Positions 26,822 to 35,703 of a DNA stretch of 64,000 nucleotides are shown here, in pieces. A model generated the notes under the pieces. The model was not told where the DNA came from. It saw nothing but the letters and a program-made list of their open reading frames with translations, and did no database searches. A program made the translations under genes and the position numbers. This stretch comes from an uncultured Faecalibacterium sp. (GTDB lineage: Bacteria > Bacillota > Clostridia > Oscillospirales > Ruminococcaceae). The stretch spans positions 62,001 through 126,000 of the forward strand of contig CAKSYT010000005.1 in NCBI GenBank assembly GCA_934524985.1, read 5' to 3'. Within the stretch, counting starts at the first letter, position 1. Each line of letters begins with the position of its first letter.

Positions 26822-28978
26822 ATGGCTGAAAGTTATGGCTGGGCAGGCAAGATCCTGCGCGTCAACCTGACCACCGGCGAGATCACCACGCAGGATGACG
26901 AAAAGTACCATAAGTATATCGGCGGTATGGGCATGGCCTACCGCATTATGTATGAGGAAGCTCCCATGGAGCTGGACCCCTATGACGAGAAGGCTCTGGT
27001 CATCTTTGGTGTCGGCCCCCTGACCGGCGCAGGCGTGCCCTGCTCCGGCCGTATGAACGTGACCTTCCGCTCCACCTGGTCCAAGGGCCGGTCCATCGTT
27101 GACGCACACATGGGCGGCCACATCGGCTCCATGCTGAAGTATGCCGGTTACGACGGCATCGTGGTCAGCGGCATCTCTGAGAAGCCCGTCTACCTGCGCA
27201 TCGAGGACGGCGAGGTCTCTCTGGAGGACGCAACCGAGATCTGGGGCAAGGGCACCTTTGCTGCCAACAAGTGGATGGTAGAGCAGAACGGCCGCGAGTT
27301 CGAGACCGCTTCCATCGGCCCTGCCGGTGAGAACTTGGTGGATTACTCCACCCTGAACACCAGCTTCGGCAACTCCGGCGGTGCTGGTCTGGGCGCTGCC
27401 ATGGGCAACAAGAAGCTGAAGGGTCTGGCCATCCGCGGCACCGGCAGCGTCAAGGTCGCTGACCCCAAGAAGGTGCTGGAGCTGTCCAACTACATGATCG
27501 GCAACCTGATCGGCGGCAACAACAACCACAACGTGCCCGCACAGCCTCAGAGCTGGGCAGAGTACAGCGCCACCTCCGGCAAGAACCGCTGGTCCGGCGC
27601 TCCCGGCCGTATGTGGAAAAAGGCTCCCGGCGGCCCTGTGGATACCGGCGAGCAGCCCTACTACGACCTGAACAAGGTGGCCCTGCGCTGCTTCAAGGGT
27701 TACTTTGACTTCGGCGCTCCCGCTGCCGAGTACACCGTGAAGAACGGCGGCTGCTCTTCCTGCCCCATCCGCTGCTACACCGAGTATGATGTAGACCCGC
27801 TGGCAGATTACGATCTGCCCACCCACAACTCCAACACCTGTATGCCCGTGCTGTACGGCACCCGCGTCTACCCGGACGGCGTGCACGACTTCAAGTACGA
27901 GGGCGACGGCACCATGGTCATCAATCTGGCATGGTCTCATGCTGTGGACGATATGGGTCTGTGGGACAACTACGGCAACCTGAACCGCGACCTGCAGTGG
28001 ATCCTGCGCATGCCGCGTGAGGAGGCCACCAAGTACATCAGCGAGGCCGAGTACGACTCTCTGCCTTGGGAGTGGGAGAAGGCCGGCGATCCCCGCTGGG
28101 AGGTCGAGCTGATCCGCCGCATGGCTTACGGCGAGGGCGATCTGTCCGTCATCGCCAAGGGCACGCTGGCCATGATGGAAAAGTTCGGCCTGCCCAAGAG
28201 CTGGCTGGACCGCACCGATGGCGCTACCAACTCCAACCTGATCTACAACGGCTTCCCCAACCACCACGGCCCTGCTGAGGCATGGCAGGTGGGTATGCTG
28301 TACAACCTCGTCTACAACCGTGACTGCATGATCCACGAGATCGTCTGCGAGACCGGTTCCGGTGCTCCGTATGAGGTGACCAAGAAGGTCATGGAGGACT
28401 TCTTCGGCGAGGGCTGCTACGATAAGGCCAAGGCCTACACGCCCATCAACGAGAACAAGGCAAAGCTGGCTGCCTACTGTGTCAACGACAAGAACTTCCA
28501 CGACTCTGCCACTCTGTGCAACTGGATGTGGCCCATGACCCAGTCTCCCTCCAAGGAGCGCAACTACCACGGCGATCTGGACCTGCAGGCAGACTTTATG
28601 ACTGCCGTTACCGGCGAGACCTATACCCAGGCCGGTCTGCAGGAGGACGGCGCCCGCATCACCCAGATGCTGCGCGTGATGACCGCCATCAGCTTCCAGC
28701 AGAACTGCGGCAGCGCAAACCTGCGTCAGGAGCACGATGCCATCTGCGATTGGGTGTTCGATAAGGACCCCGATTTCAAGGCATTTGAGGAAGGCACCAC
28801 CAAGCTGGACCGCGCCGACATGGAGAAGGCTAAGGATCTGTTCTACGACATCTTCGGCTGGGACCGCACCACCGGTGTGCCCACCCGTGAGACGCTGGAG
28901 AAGTATGATCTGGCTGACATGGCCGATGATCTGGAAAAGCGCGGCATCTACGCCCAGAACACCGCAGCAGCTGAATAA
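26822..28978 (+). CDS. Aldehyde ferredoxin oxidoreductase family protein (YdhV-like)
   Basis: 718 residues, complete for the AOR family. The N-terminal domain binds the pterin cofactor (WAGKILRVNLTTGE, FGVGPLTGAGVPCSGR near 62-77). The [4Fe-4S] ligands are C311-x2-C314-x3-C318 with C566 the likely fourth. There is no signal peptide. AOR enzymes oxidise aldehydes or related compounds with a W or Mo bis-pyranopterin. The ferredoxin-AOR-downstream-protein order resembles E. coli ydhY-ydhV-ydhW, so this may be a YdhV-type enzyme of unknown substrate. The molybdate-uptake and cofactor genes that follow favour Mo, but W cannot be excluded. Confidence 0.9.
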   Translation: MAESYGWAGKILRVNLTTGEITTQDDEKYHKYIGGMGMAYRIMYEEAPMELDPYDEKALVIFGVGPLTGAGVPCSGRMNVTFRSTWSKGRSIVDAHMGGHIGSMLKYAGYDGIVVSGISEKPVYLRIEDGEVSLEDATEIWGKGTFAANKWMVEQNGREFETASIGPAGENLVDYSTLNTSFGNSGGAGLGAAMGNKKLKGLAIRGTGSVKVADPKKVLELSNYMIGNLIGGNNNHNVPAQPQSWAEYSATSGKNRWSGAPGRMWKKAPGGPVDTGEQPYYDLNKVALRCFKGYFDFGAPAAEYTVKNGGCSSCPIRCYTEYDVDPLADYDLPTHNSNTCMPVLYGTRVYPDGVHDFKYEGDGTMVINLAWSHAVDDMGLWDNYGNLNRDLQWILRMPREEATKYISEAEYDSLPWEWEKAGDPRWEVELIRRMAYGEGDLSVIAKGTLAMMEKFGLPKSWLDRTDGATNSNLIYNGFPNHHGPAEAWQVGMLYNLVYNRDCMIHEIVCETGSGAPYEVTKKVMEDFFGEGCYDKAKAYTPINENKAKLAAYCVNDKNFHDSATLCNWMWPMTQSPSKERNYHGDLDLQADFMTAVTGETYTQAGLQEDGARITQMLRVMTAISFQQNCGSANLRQEHDAICDWVFDKDPDFKAFEEGTTKLDRADMEKAKDLFYDIFGWDRTTGVPTRETLEKYDLADMADDLEKRGIYAQNTAAAE

Positions 28979-29017
28979 ATCCAACAGATAAATCCCATAG
29001 AAAGAGGAAAGACCGTC

Positions 29018-29935
29018 ATGTTGTTTGGCAGACGTAAACCCGGCTACACCACCACGGTGGATGGCAGCGTAGACCCGGAACAGGCCGTTCTGGAACTGCA
29101 AAAGGCAGAGCTGGCCGCCAAGAAAAAGCCCAAGGCAGAGGTGTTCGACATCGACGCCGCAAGCGAGACTGCCCGCCGTCTGAAGGAGACCGGCAGCACC
29201 TTTGACGGCAGCGCCGCCAAGACCGGCGAGGATGTGATCGCCGCAGTGGAGCGGGAAACCGCCGAGCTTGCCGCAAGGCAGGCCGCCGAGGCCGCACCCG
29301 AAGCCGCCGAAGCTGCGCAGCCCGATGCTGCAAAGCCGGAGCTGCTGGATTTTCTGGCCGGTGAGCCGGAGGCGGAAAACGACCCCTTTGCGGATCAGCC
29401 CACCAAGACCGCCCCGGAACTGCCCCAGCTTACCCCGGCACAGGAACTGGCTGGTTACATCCGCGCCCGCTCTGCGGCTGCGCTGCTTACCCCCCACGCT
29501 TTGCTGCTGGAGGAAGTGGAAAATGCCGACGAGCTGCTGGCGCAGATGCCCGCAGACCCCCAGTGCACCGATATCGTCACCCGCGCGGGCGCAAAGGACA
29601 CCTACTACTACTCCAACGCCAACATGAGCGATAACTACGCCATGATCGCGCAGCTTATCGAGGACAAGGATCTGTGTGTGATGTTCGCCGAGATGGTGCG
29701 GTTCAACGCCCGCATCTATCCCAGCGCCACCCCGCTCAAGTACTTCCAGCGCTCTCCCTACGGCCTTGCGCCGGAGGTCATTGAGCAGACTTGGAAGGCT
29801 ATGCAGGAGGACCCCGCCTATGCCGATATCGAGGAGCTGACCAACAACCAGAACGAGCGGTTCCTCTTTTCCACCAAGCACCTCACCCGCCGCTACGCCA
29901 AGGCCATCAGCGACGTGGACGAGTTCTGCGATTAA
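29018..29935 (+). CDS. AOR-associated protein of unknown function
   Basis: 305 residues. I do not recognise a named family with certainty. Residues 1-140 are charged, Ala/Glu-rich and probably disordered; residues about 145-305 are compact and hydrophobic-patterned (LTPAQELAGYIRARSAAALL to HLTRRYAKAISDVDEF). There are no membrane segments and no cofactor motif. It follows the AOR gene by 39 bp and occupies the place of YdhW in the E. coli ydh operon, so an assembly or chaperone role is a reasonable inference only. Confidence 0.7.
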   Translation: MLFGRRKPGYTTTVDGSVDPEQAVLELQKAELAAKKKPKAEVFDIDAASETARRLKETGSTFDGSAAKTGEDVIAAVERETAELAARQAAEAAPEAAEAAQPDAAKPELLDFLAGEPEAENDPFADQPTKTAPELPQLTPAQELAGYIRARSAAALLTPHALLLEEVENADELLAQMPADPQCTDIVTRAGAKDTYYYSNANMSDNYAMIAQLIEDKDLCVMFAEMVRFNARIYPSATPLKYFQRSPYGLAPEVIEQTWKAMQEDPAYADIEELTNNQNERFLFSTKHLTRRYAKAISDVDEFCD

Positions 29936-30371
29936 ACCAATCTACAATTGAATCAGGGTATAAGAGCTTCTTTGAGCAAAGGTGTCTAAACTCCCGCAAA
30001 GAGCAGGACACCGCGCCGCAATGCTGCACCCGCAAGGGCGGGCATTCAAGGGTGGCGGGGGAAACCCCACCGCCTTCCCGCAGAAGAAACGCTGCAATTT
30101 GAAAAAAAGAACTCCTCCCATCTTCACAGGTGCTTTTTGGCTGTGTGCTGCCGCTGCAAGGGCTGCGCATAGCCAAAGGCTGCCACCGGCGCAGCAGACT
30201 GCAAACTGCCGCCGCCGGTTTTGTGGGGATATTCTGCGGAGGCGTTTTGATTTTCCGGTCAAGACGTCTCCGCTTCTTTTTCACCTGCCTTTTTTGAAAA
30301 AAGAATACCCCCGCTCCCCCACCTGAGCCATAGCAGAAGGGGAGAGCGGCGGGTCTATGGAGGAAGTTATC
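29936..30371 (+). other. 435-bp structured non-coding leader before moeA
   Basis: No gene seen on either strand. GC-rich inverted repeats are visible: GGCGGGGG-AAAC-CCCACCGCC (about 30055-30075), a long interrupted GC stem around 30180-30225, and CCGCTCCCC / GGGGAGAGCGG (30311-30349) that lies just before the ribosome site of moeA. Such a leader could be a cofactor- or metal-sensing riboswitch; I could not match the Moco riboswitch consensus by eye. Confidence 0.4.
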
Positions 30372-31610
30372 ATGAACCAGCCTTTCTGCTCCCCCGTTCA
30401 GGCGCTGCGCAGCGTGCTGGACGCGGCAGCGCTTCTGCCTTCTCCGTCCCCGGAGACCATCCCGCTGGAAGCCGCCTGCGGGCGCATTGCCGCCAGTGAC
30501 CTCTGTGCCCGGATGGACCAGCCCCCCTTTGACCGCAGCCCGCTGGACGGCTACGCCCTGCACAGCGCGGATACCGCCGGTGCAAGCCGGGAGAACCCGG
30601 TCACCCTGCCGGTGGTGATGAAGCTTTACGCGGGCGATGCCCCGGCTGCGGCGCTGCCCGCAGGGTGCGCTGCCCGCATCATGACCGGAGCACCCCTGCC
30701 GGAGGGCGCGGACTGCGTCCTGATGCAAGAGCTGACCGACAGCGGCGAAGACGCCGTGCAGCTCTATGCCGCCGTAAAACCGCAGCAAAACGTGGTGTTC
30801 CGGGGCGAGGACGTGGCCGCCGGTGCGGTCATTGCGCCCGCCGGGACGGTGCTCACCCCCGCCCATCTGGGCGTGCTGGCCGGGCAGGGCTACGCCGAGG
30901 TAACCGTCTGCCGCCCGCTGACCGTGGGCATCCTTTCCACCGGCAGTGAGCTGCTGGAACCCGGCGCACCGTGGACACCCGGTAAAATTTACGATGCCAA
31001 CGGCATCCAGAACGCCGCCCGGCTGCGTCAACTGGGCTTTGCCGTGGAGCGGCAGCAGTGCTCCGACGACCCGGAGGTCATCACCGATAAAATGCAGGAA
31101 CTGCTGACTTGCTGCGATGCTGTCATCACCAGCGGCGGCGTCTCCGTAGGGCAGAAGGATTATCTGCCCCTTGTGCTGGAAAAGCTGGGCGCACAGCTGC
31201 TGGTGGAGGGCGTAGCCCAGAAGCCCGGCAGCCCCATGCTGGCGGCAACGCTGGGCGGCAAGCTGGTGTTCTGCCTGTCCGGCAACCCCTTTGCCGCCGC
31301 CGCAACGCTGGAACAGTACGCCATTCCCGCGCTGCTGCGCGCTGCCGGGCGGCGGGAGGAGAGCTGCATCCCTGCCCGCACCGTCTGCACCCTGACCAAT
31401 GGCTTTTCTAAACCCAGCAAGGGCAACCGCTATCTGCGGGCGACTGTCTGCGGCGGCAAGGTGACCCTGCCCGGCGCGGGCAACACCGAGGTGCACTCTT
31501 CCGGTGCGCTGTCCGCCATGATGGGCTGCAACTGTCTGGTGGAGATCCCTGCCGGCAGCGGGCCGGTAGAACCCGGTATGGAAGTGGAGGTGCTTTGCTT
31601 TGTACAGTGA
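30372..31610 (+). CDS. moeA: Molybdopterin molybdenumtransferase
   Basis: 412 residues; ATG 30372 follows GGAGGA, while the in-frame ATG at 30357 lies in the ribosome site. Domains in order: MoeA N-terminal (FDRSPLDGYAL near 53-63, MTGAPLPEGADCV near 104-116), the MPT-binding Mog-like domain (GILSTGSEL near 190, SGGVSVGQKDYL near 256) and a C-terminal barrel. MoeA inserts Mo (or W) into MPT-AMP. It is the first gene of the cofactor operon. Confidence 0.9.
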   Translation: MNQPFCSPVQALRSVLDAAALLPSPSPETIPLEAACGRIAASDLCARMDQPPFDRSPLDGYALHSADTAGASRENPVTLPVVMKLYAGDAPAAALPAGCAARIMTGAPLPEGADCVLMQELTDSGEDAVQLYAAVKPQQNVVFRGEDVAAGAVIAPAGTVLTPAHLGVLAGQGYAEVTVCRPLTVGILSTGSELLEPGAPWTPGKIYDANGIQNAARLRQLGFAVERQQCSDDPEVITDKMQELLTCCDAVITSGGVSVGQKDYLPLVLEKLGAQLLVEGVAQKPGSPMLAATLGGKLVFCLSGNPFAAAATLEQYAIPALLRAAGRREESCIPARTVCTLTNGFSKPSKGNRYLRATVCGGKVTLPGAGNTEVHSSGALSAMMGCNCLVEIPAGSGPVEPGMEVEVLCFVQ

Positions 31611-32118
31611 ACAAAAACAGGCGCTGGCCGAAACGCAGGCGCTCAAGCGCCCGGCGGTGCTGGCGGTCAGCGGGGTGCACAACAGCGGTAAGACCACCCT
31701 GCTGGAAAAGCTGCTGCCCGTGCTGCGCAGCCGTGGGCTGAAGGTGGGCGTCATCAAGCACGATGGCCACGATTTTACCCCGGACGTGCCCGGCACCGAC
31801 AGCTACCGCCTGCGGGAAGCCGGTGCCGAGGGCGTGGCGGTCTACTCCGGCATGCGCTACCTGCTGGCCGAGGAATTTCGCCTGACCGAGCAGGACCTGC
31901 TTGCCCTGTTTGAGCGTCACGGCTACGACCTTGTGCTGCTGGAAGGGTTCAAATCCAGCGGCTGGCCGAAGATCGAGGTGGTGCGCAGCGCCATCTCGGA
32001 TGCGCCCGCTTCCTTCCAGCCGCTGGCGGTGGTGGGGGATATCCCCGGCGCAGATTTTGACCTGAACGATATTCCGGCACTGGCAGACTGGATCGAAGCC
32101 CAGATGCCCGCGCTGTAA
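31600..32118 (+). CDS. mobB: Molybdopterin-guanine dinucleotide biosynthesis protein B
   Basis: 172 residues beginning with TTG at 31600, 9 bp after GGAGG and overlapping the end of moeA by 11 bp. Walker A GVHNSGKT lies at residues 25-32, and the MobB signature GVIKHDGHDF follows near 50. MobB is a GTP-binding helper of MobA in making MGD. AOR enzymes do not carry the guanine nucleotide, so MobB probably serves another enzyme. MobA is not in the window. Confidence 0.87.
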   Translation: MYSEQKQALAETQALKRPAVLAVSGVHNSGKTTLLEKLLPVLRSRGLKVGVIKHDGHDFTPDVPGTDSYRLREAGAEGVAVYSGMRYLLAEEFRLTEQDLLALFERHGYDLVLLEGFKSSGWPKIEVVRSAISDAPASFQPLAVVGDIPGADFDLNDIPALADWIEAQMPAL

Positions 32119-32131
32119 GGAGAATGCCATC

Positions 32132-33151
32132 ATGAAACTGATCCGTACTGTTGACGCCGCAGGGCAGGTGCTCTGCCATGATATCACCCAGATCATCCCG
32201 GGCGAGTACAAAGATGCACGCTTCCGCAAGGGGCACGTCATCCAGCCCGAGGACATCCCTGTGCTGCTTTCCATCGGCAAGGAGAACCTCTACGTCTGGG
32301 AAAAGCACCCCGGCATCCTCCACGAGGACGAAGCAGCCGCCCTGCTGTACAAGGCCGCTGCGGGCAAAAATATCCACGGCACTGCGCCGAAAGAGGGTAA
32401 GATCGAACTGATCGCGGACTGCGACGGGCTGCTAAAGATCAACCGCAGGGCGCTTCTGGCTGTGAACAGCACCCCGCAGATGATGATCGCCACCATCCAC
32501 GGCGACCTGCCGGTGAAAAAGGGCCAGAAGCTGGCCGGTACCCGCATCATCCCGCTGGTCATCGAGCAGGAGAAGATGGACGCCATGCAGGCTGCTGCCG
32601 GGGCAGAGCCGATTTTGAACGTGCTGCCTATGCAGGCCAAAAAGGTGGGCATCATCACCACCGGCAGCGAGGTGTTCAAGGGCCGCATCGAGGATAAATT
32701 TACCCCCATCCTGCAAAGCAAGCTGGCTGTCTATGGCTGTGAGATGGCTTTCCATAAAGTCTGCGATGACGACCCTGCCGGGATCACTGCCGCCATTCTG
32801 GAAGCCAAAGCCGCAGGATGCGAGCTGATCTTTACCACCGGCGGCATGAGCGTGGACCCCGACGACCGCACCCCGCTGGCGATCAAGAACACCGGGGCCG
32901 ATATCATCACCTACGGCGCACCGGTGCTGCCGGGGGCCATGTTCCTTGTCAGCTATCTGGACGGTGTGCCGGTGTGCGGCCTGCCCGGCTGTGTGATGTA
33001 CGCCAAGCGCACCATCTTTGACCTGCTGCTGCCCCGTCTGCTGGCGGATGACCCCATTACCGCCGAGGATATCGCCCGCTTGGGCGAAGGCGGCCTGTGC
33101 CTGAACTGCGAAGTGTGCCACTGGCCGAACTGCGGCTTTGGGCATTGCTGA
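32132..33151 (+). CDS. Molybdopterin-binding protein with Cys-rich C-terminus
   Basis: 339 residues, a MoeA/MogA-like MPT-binding domain (VGIITTGSEVFKGRIEDKF near 170-188, FTTGGMSVDPDDRTP near 230-244) preceded by a separate N-terminal half without MoeA motifs. It ends with CLNCEVCHWPNCGFGHC, five cysteines and two histidines in 17 residues, which looks like a metal or Fe-S site. Similar proteins accompany molybdenum genes in Clostridia, but the exact role is unknown to me. Confidence 0.8.
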   Translation: MKLIRTVDAAGQVLCHDITQIIPGEYKDARFRKGHVIQPEDIPVLLSIGKENLYVWEKHPGILHEDEAAALLYKAAAGKNIHGTAPKEGKIELIADCDGLLKINRRALLAVNSTPQMMIATIHGDLPVKKGQKLAGTRIIPLVIEQEKMDAMQAAAGAEPILNVLPMQAKKVGIITTGSEVFKGRIEDKFTPILQSKLAVYGCEMAFHKVCDDDPAGITAAILEAKAAGCELIFTTGGMSVDPDDRTPLAIKNTGADIITYGAPVLPGAMFLVSYLDGVPVCGLPGCVMYAKRTIFDLLLPRLLADDPITAEDIARLGEGGLCLNCEVCHWPNCGFGHC

Positions 33152-33153
33152 AA

Positions 33154-33206
33154 CCCTCTCAGTCAAAGCCTTTCGGCTTTGCCAGCTCCCCCGAAGGGGG
33201 AGCTTT
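33154..33206. repeat. Half copy of the MITE-like repeat inside the moa operon
   Basis: CCCTCTCAGT, a small hairpin CAAAGCC-TTTC-GGCTTTG and AGCTCCCCC-GAA-GGGGGAGCT, the end module of the element at 11499-11690. It lies between the MPT-binding gene and moaC and supplies a hairpin just before the moaC ribosome site. Confidence 0.7.
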
Positions 33207-33222
33207 ACTAAGGTGAAAAAAT

Positions 33223-33720
33223 ATGAGTGAAAATAATCTGACACATTTTGATGCCGCCGGAAACGCCGTGATGGTGGACGTGAGCGCAAAGCCCGTCACC
33301 ACCCGGGAAGCCACTGCCCACGGCATTATTACCATGAACGCCGAAGCCTTTGCCGCCGTGCAGAGCGGCACCGTGAAAAAGGGCGATGTGCTGGGCGTGG
33401 CGCGCATTGCGGGCATTATGGCCACCAAGCGCACCAGCGAGCTGATTCCCCTGTGCCATCCGCTGCCGCTGACAAAGGTGGGCATCGAGTTCCGTCTGCT
33501 GCCCGAGCGGCAGGCCGTGGAAGCCTTGTGCACCGTAAAAACCAGCGGTGTGACCGGCGTGGAGATGGAAGCGCTGACCGGCGTTTCCACCGCGCTGCTG
33601 ACCATCTACGATATGTGCAAGGCCGTGGATAAGGGCATGGAGCTGGGCGAAATCCATCTGGTGGAAAAGACCGGCGGCAAGAGCGGCCACTACATCCGGG
33701 CGGAGGGCGGCTATGTTTGA
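33223..33720 (+). CDS. moaC: Cyclic pyranopterin monophosphate synthase
   Basis: 165 residues. Family motifs are intact: [18 protein letters not shown] near the start, [24 protein letters not shown] sequence near 53-72 and [13 protein letters not shown] near 75, with [15 protein letters not shown] near 107. With MoaA it converts GTP to cPMP. Its end overlaps the moaA start by 8 bp. Confidence 0.94.
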   Translation: MSENNLTHFDAAGNAVMVDVSAKPVTTREATAHGIITMNAEAFAAVQSGTVKKGDVLGVARIAGIMATKRTSELIPLCHPLPLTKVGIEFRLLPERQAVEALCTVKTSGVTGVEMEALTGVSTALLTIYDMCKAVDKGMELGEIHLVEKTGGKSGHYIRAEGGYV

Positions 33721-34690
33721 TCGTTACCAGCGCGAGATCCATTATCTGCGCCTGTCGGTGACCGACCTGTGCAACCTGCGCTGCCGCTACTGTATGCCGG
33801 ACGGTGTGGAAAAGCTGGAGCGGGAAGCCGTGCTGACCTACGAGGAATTTCTGCGCCTGGCCGCGCTGTTTGCCCAGTGCGGCATCGACACCGTGCGGGT
33901 GACCGGCGGCGAGCCGCTGGTGCGCAAGAACGTGGCGCAGCTGGTGGCAGGGCTTAAAGAGACCCCCGGCATCCGCCGGGTCACCCTGACCACTAACGCA
34001 GTGCTGCTGGCAGAGCAGCTGCCCGCTTTGCTGGACGCCGGGCTGGACAGCATGAACATCAGTCTGGACACCCTGCGCCCGGAGGTGTTCCGGCAGATCA
34101 CCGCCCGGGACGATTTTGCCGCCGTGCAGGCGGGCTTGCAGGCGGCGCTGGAAAGCGGCCTGCCGGTCAAGCTGAACTGTGTGCCGCAGGCGGGCGTCAA
34201 CGAGGGCGAACTGGAAGCGCTCGCCGCGCTGGCAAAGGATAGCGCCCTGCAGGTGCGGTTCATTGAGATGATGCCCATCGGCTACGGCGCGGCCATGCCC
34301 TGCATCTCCGGCCCGGAGCTGCGGGCGCGGTTTGCCCGGCGCTGGCCGGAACTTGCGCCCCTTTCCCCCGCGCAGGAGCACGCCTTGGGCGACGGCCCGG
34401 CGGTGTACTACACCGTGCCGGGCTGGCAGGGCAGCATTGGCTTTATTGCAGCGGTGCACGGCAAGTTCTGCGCTTCGTGCAACCGGGTGCGGCTGACCAG
34501 TCAGGGCTTTTTGCGTCCCTGCCTTGCCAGCGAGACCGGGTGCGACCTGCGCGCACTGCTGCGCAGCGGCGCAGACGATGCGCAGCTGCTGGCCGCTATC
34601 CGGGAGACTATCTGGGCAAAGCCCCGGGAACACCATTTTAACGACAGTTCCATGCCCGCGACCCGCGGGATGTATCGCATTGGAGGATAA
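33713..34690 (+). CDS. moaA: GTP 3',8-cyclase (radical SAM)
   Basis: 325 residues. Radical-SAM cluster C20-x3-C24-x2-C27 in CNLRCRYC, a SAM-binding TGGEPLVRK near 63-71, and the C-terminal second cluster [18 protein letters not shown]. The protein ends in GG, the catalytic tail of MoaA. First step of molybdopterin synthesis from GTP. Coupled to moaC by overlap. Confidence 0.94.
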   Translation: MFDRYQREIHYLRLSVTDLCNLRCRYCMPDGVEKLEREAVLTYEEFLRLAALFAQCGIDTVRVTGGEPLVRKNVAQLVAGLKETPGIRRVTLTTNAVLLAEQLPALLDAGLDSMNISLDTLRPEVFRQITARDDFAAVQAGLQAALESGLPVKLNCVPQAGVNEGELEALAALAKDSALQVRFIEMMPIGYGAAMPCISGPELRARFARRWPELAPLSPAQEHALGDGPAVYYTVPGWQGSIGFIAAVHGKFCASCNRVRLTSQGFLRPCLASETGCDLRALLRSGADDAQLLAAIRETIWAKPREHHFNDSSMPATRGMYRIGG

Positions 34691-34696
34691 ATAACT

Positions 34697-35629
34697 ATGG
34701 GTAAGCTTCTGGCAATTTGCACCAGCCCCAAGCGGGGCACCGTAAAAACTGAGGTACCCAGCGCCGTCCTGACCCCGGAATGGGGCATCGTGGAGGACGC
34801 CCACGGCGGCAGCTGGCACCGTCAGGTCAGTATGCTCAGCGCCGAAAAGATCGAGGCCTTCCGTAAAAAGCTCTGGGTGGACTACGGTGCCTTCGGCGAA
34901 AATCTGGTCATCGAGGGCTTCGATTTCCGCAGCCTGCCGGTGACCAGCCGGTTCGCCATCGGGGACGTGGTGCTGGAAATGACCCAGATCGGCAAAGAGT
35001 GCCACAATGATTGCGTCATCAAGCAGCAGACCGGCGAGTGCATCATGCCCCACGAGGGTGTGTTCGCCCGGGTGCTCACCGGCGGCGAGATCCATGTGGG
35101 GGACGAGGTGACCTTGCTGCCCGCACTGGAAAACCCGCCCCTGCGCGCTGCCGTCATCACCCTTTCGGATAAGGGCAGCCGCGGCGAGCGGGAGGATAAA
35201 AGCGGCCCGCTGATCGCCGAAATGCTCACCGCCGCAGGCTATGTGGTGGAGGAGACCATGATCCTGCCGGACGAAGCCAAGGCGCTGAAAGCGCAACTCA
35301 TCCGCATGGCAGACGGCCGTCAGGTGAACCTTGTGCTCACCACCGGCGGCACCGGCTTCTCCCCCCGGGATATCACCCCGGAAGCTACCTGCGCCGTTGC
35401 CGACCGCAACGCCCCCGGCATTGCCGAAGCCATGCGCTACCACAGCCTGAGCATCACTCCGCGCGGGATGCTGAGCCGTGGTGTCAGTGTGCTGCGCGGC
35501 AAGACCCTGATCGTCAATCTGCCGGGCAGCCCCAAGGCGGTGCAGGAGAATCTGGAGTACATCCTGCCCAGTTTGGAGCACGGGGTACGCATCGCCGCGG
35601 GTCTGGACGGCGAGTGCGCCCGCAAGTAA
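34697..35629 (+). CDS. MOSC domain-MogA/MoaB fusion protein
   Basis: 310 residues with two domains. Residues 1-140 are a MOSC domain (VEDAHGGSWHRQVSML, FGENLVIEGFD, IGKECHNDCVIK with its cysteines). Residues about 148-310 are a MogA/MoaB domain (AVITLSDKGSRGEREDKSGP, LVLTTGGTGFSPRDITPEAT), which adenylylates MPT ahead of metal insertion by MoeA. The MOSC half may handle sulfur transfer or MPT hand-over. The fusion places both steps in one chain. Confidence 0.87.
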   Translation: MGKLLAICTSPKRGTVKTEVPSAVLTPEWGIVEDAHGGSWHRQVSMLSAEKIEAFRKKLWVDYGAFGENLVIEGFDFRSLPVTSRFAIGDVVLEMTQIGKECHNDCVIKQQTGECIMPHEGVFARVLTGGEIHVGDEVTLLPALENPPLRAAVITLSDKGSRGEREDKSGPLIAEMLTAAGYVVEETMILPDEAKALKAQLIRMADGRQVNLVLTTGGTGFSPRDITPEATCAVADRNAPGIAEAMRYHSLSITPRGMLSRGVSVLRGKTLIVNLPGSPKAVQENLEYILPSLEHGVRIAAGLDGECARK

Positions 35630-35703
35630 GGTTTCTCGCCCTGTTTTTCCTTTACGGGGCGTAGAAATAGAATATTTTTTACTTGAAGTAAGGAGAAACA
35701 GAT

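Noticed and set aside
26096..29881. Very long open frame (over 1200 codons) on the minus strand opposite the AOR genes
   Set aside because: It is antisense to four well-supported genes, lacks any family pattern and arises from codon bias in a GC-rich genome.
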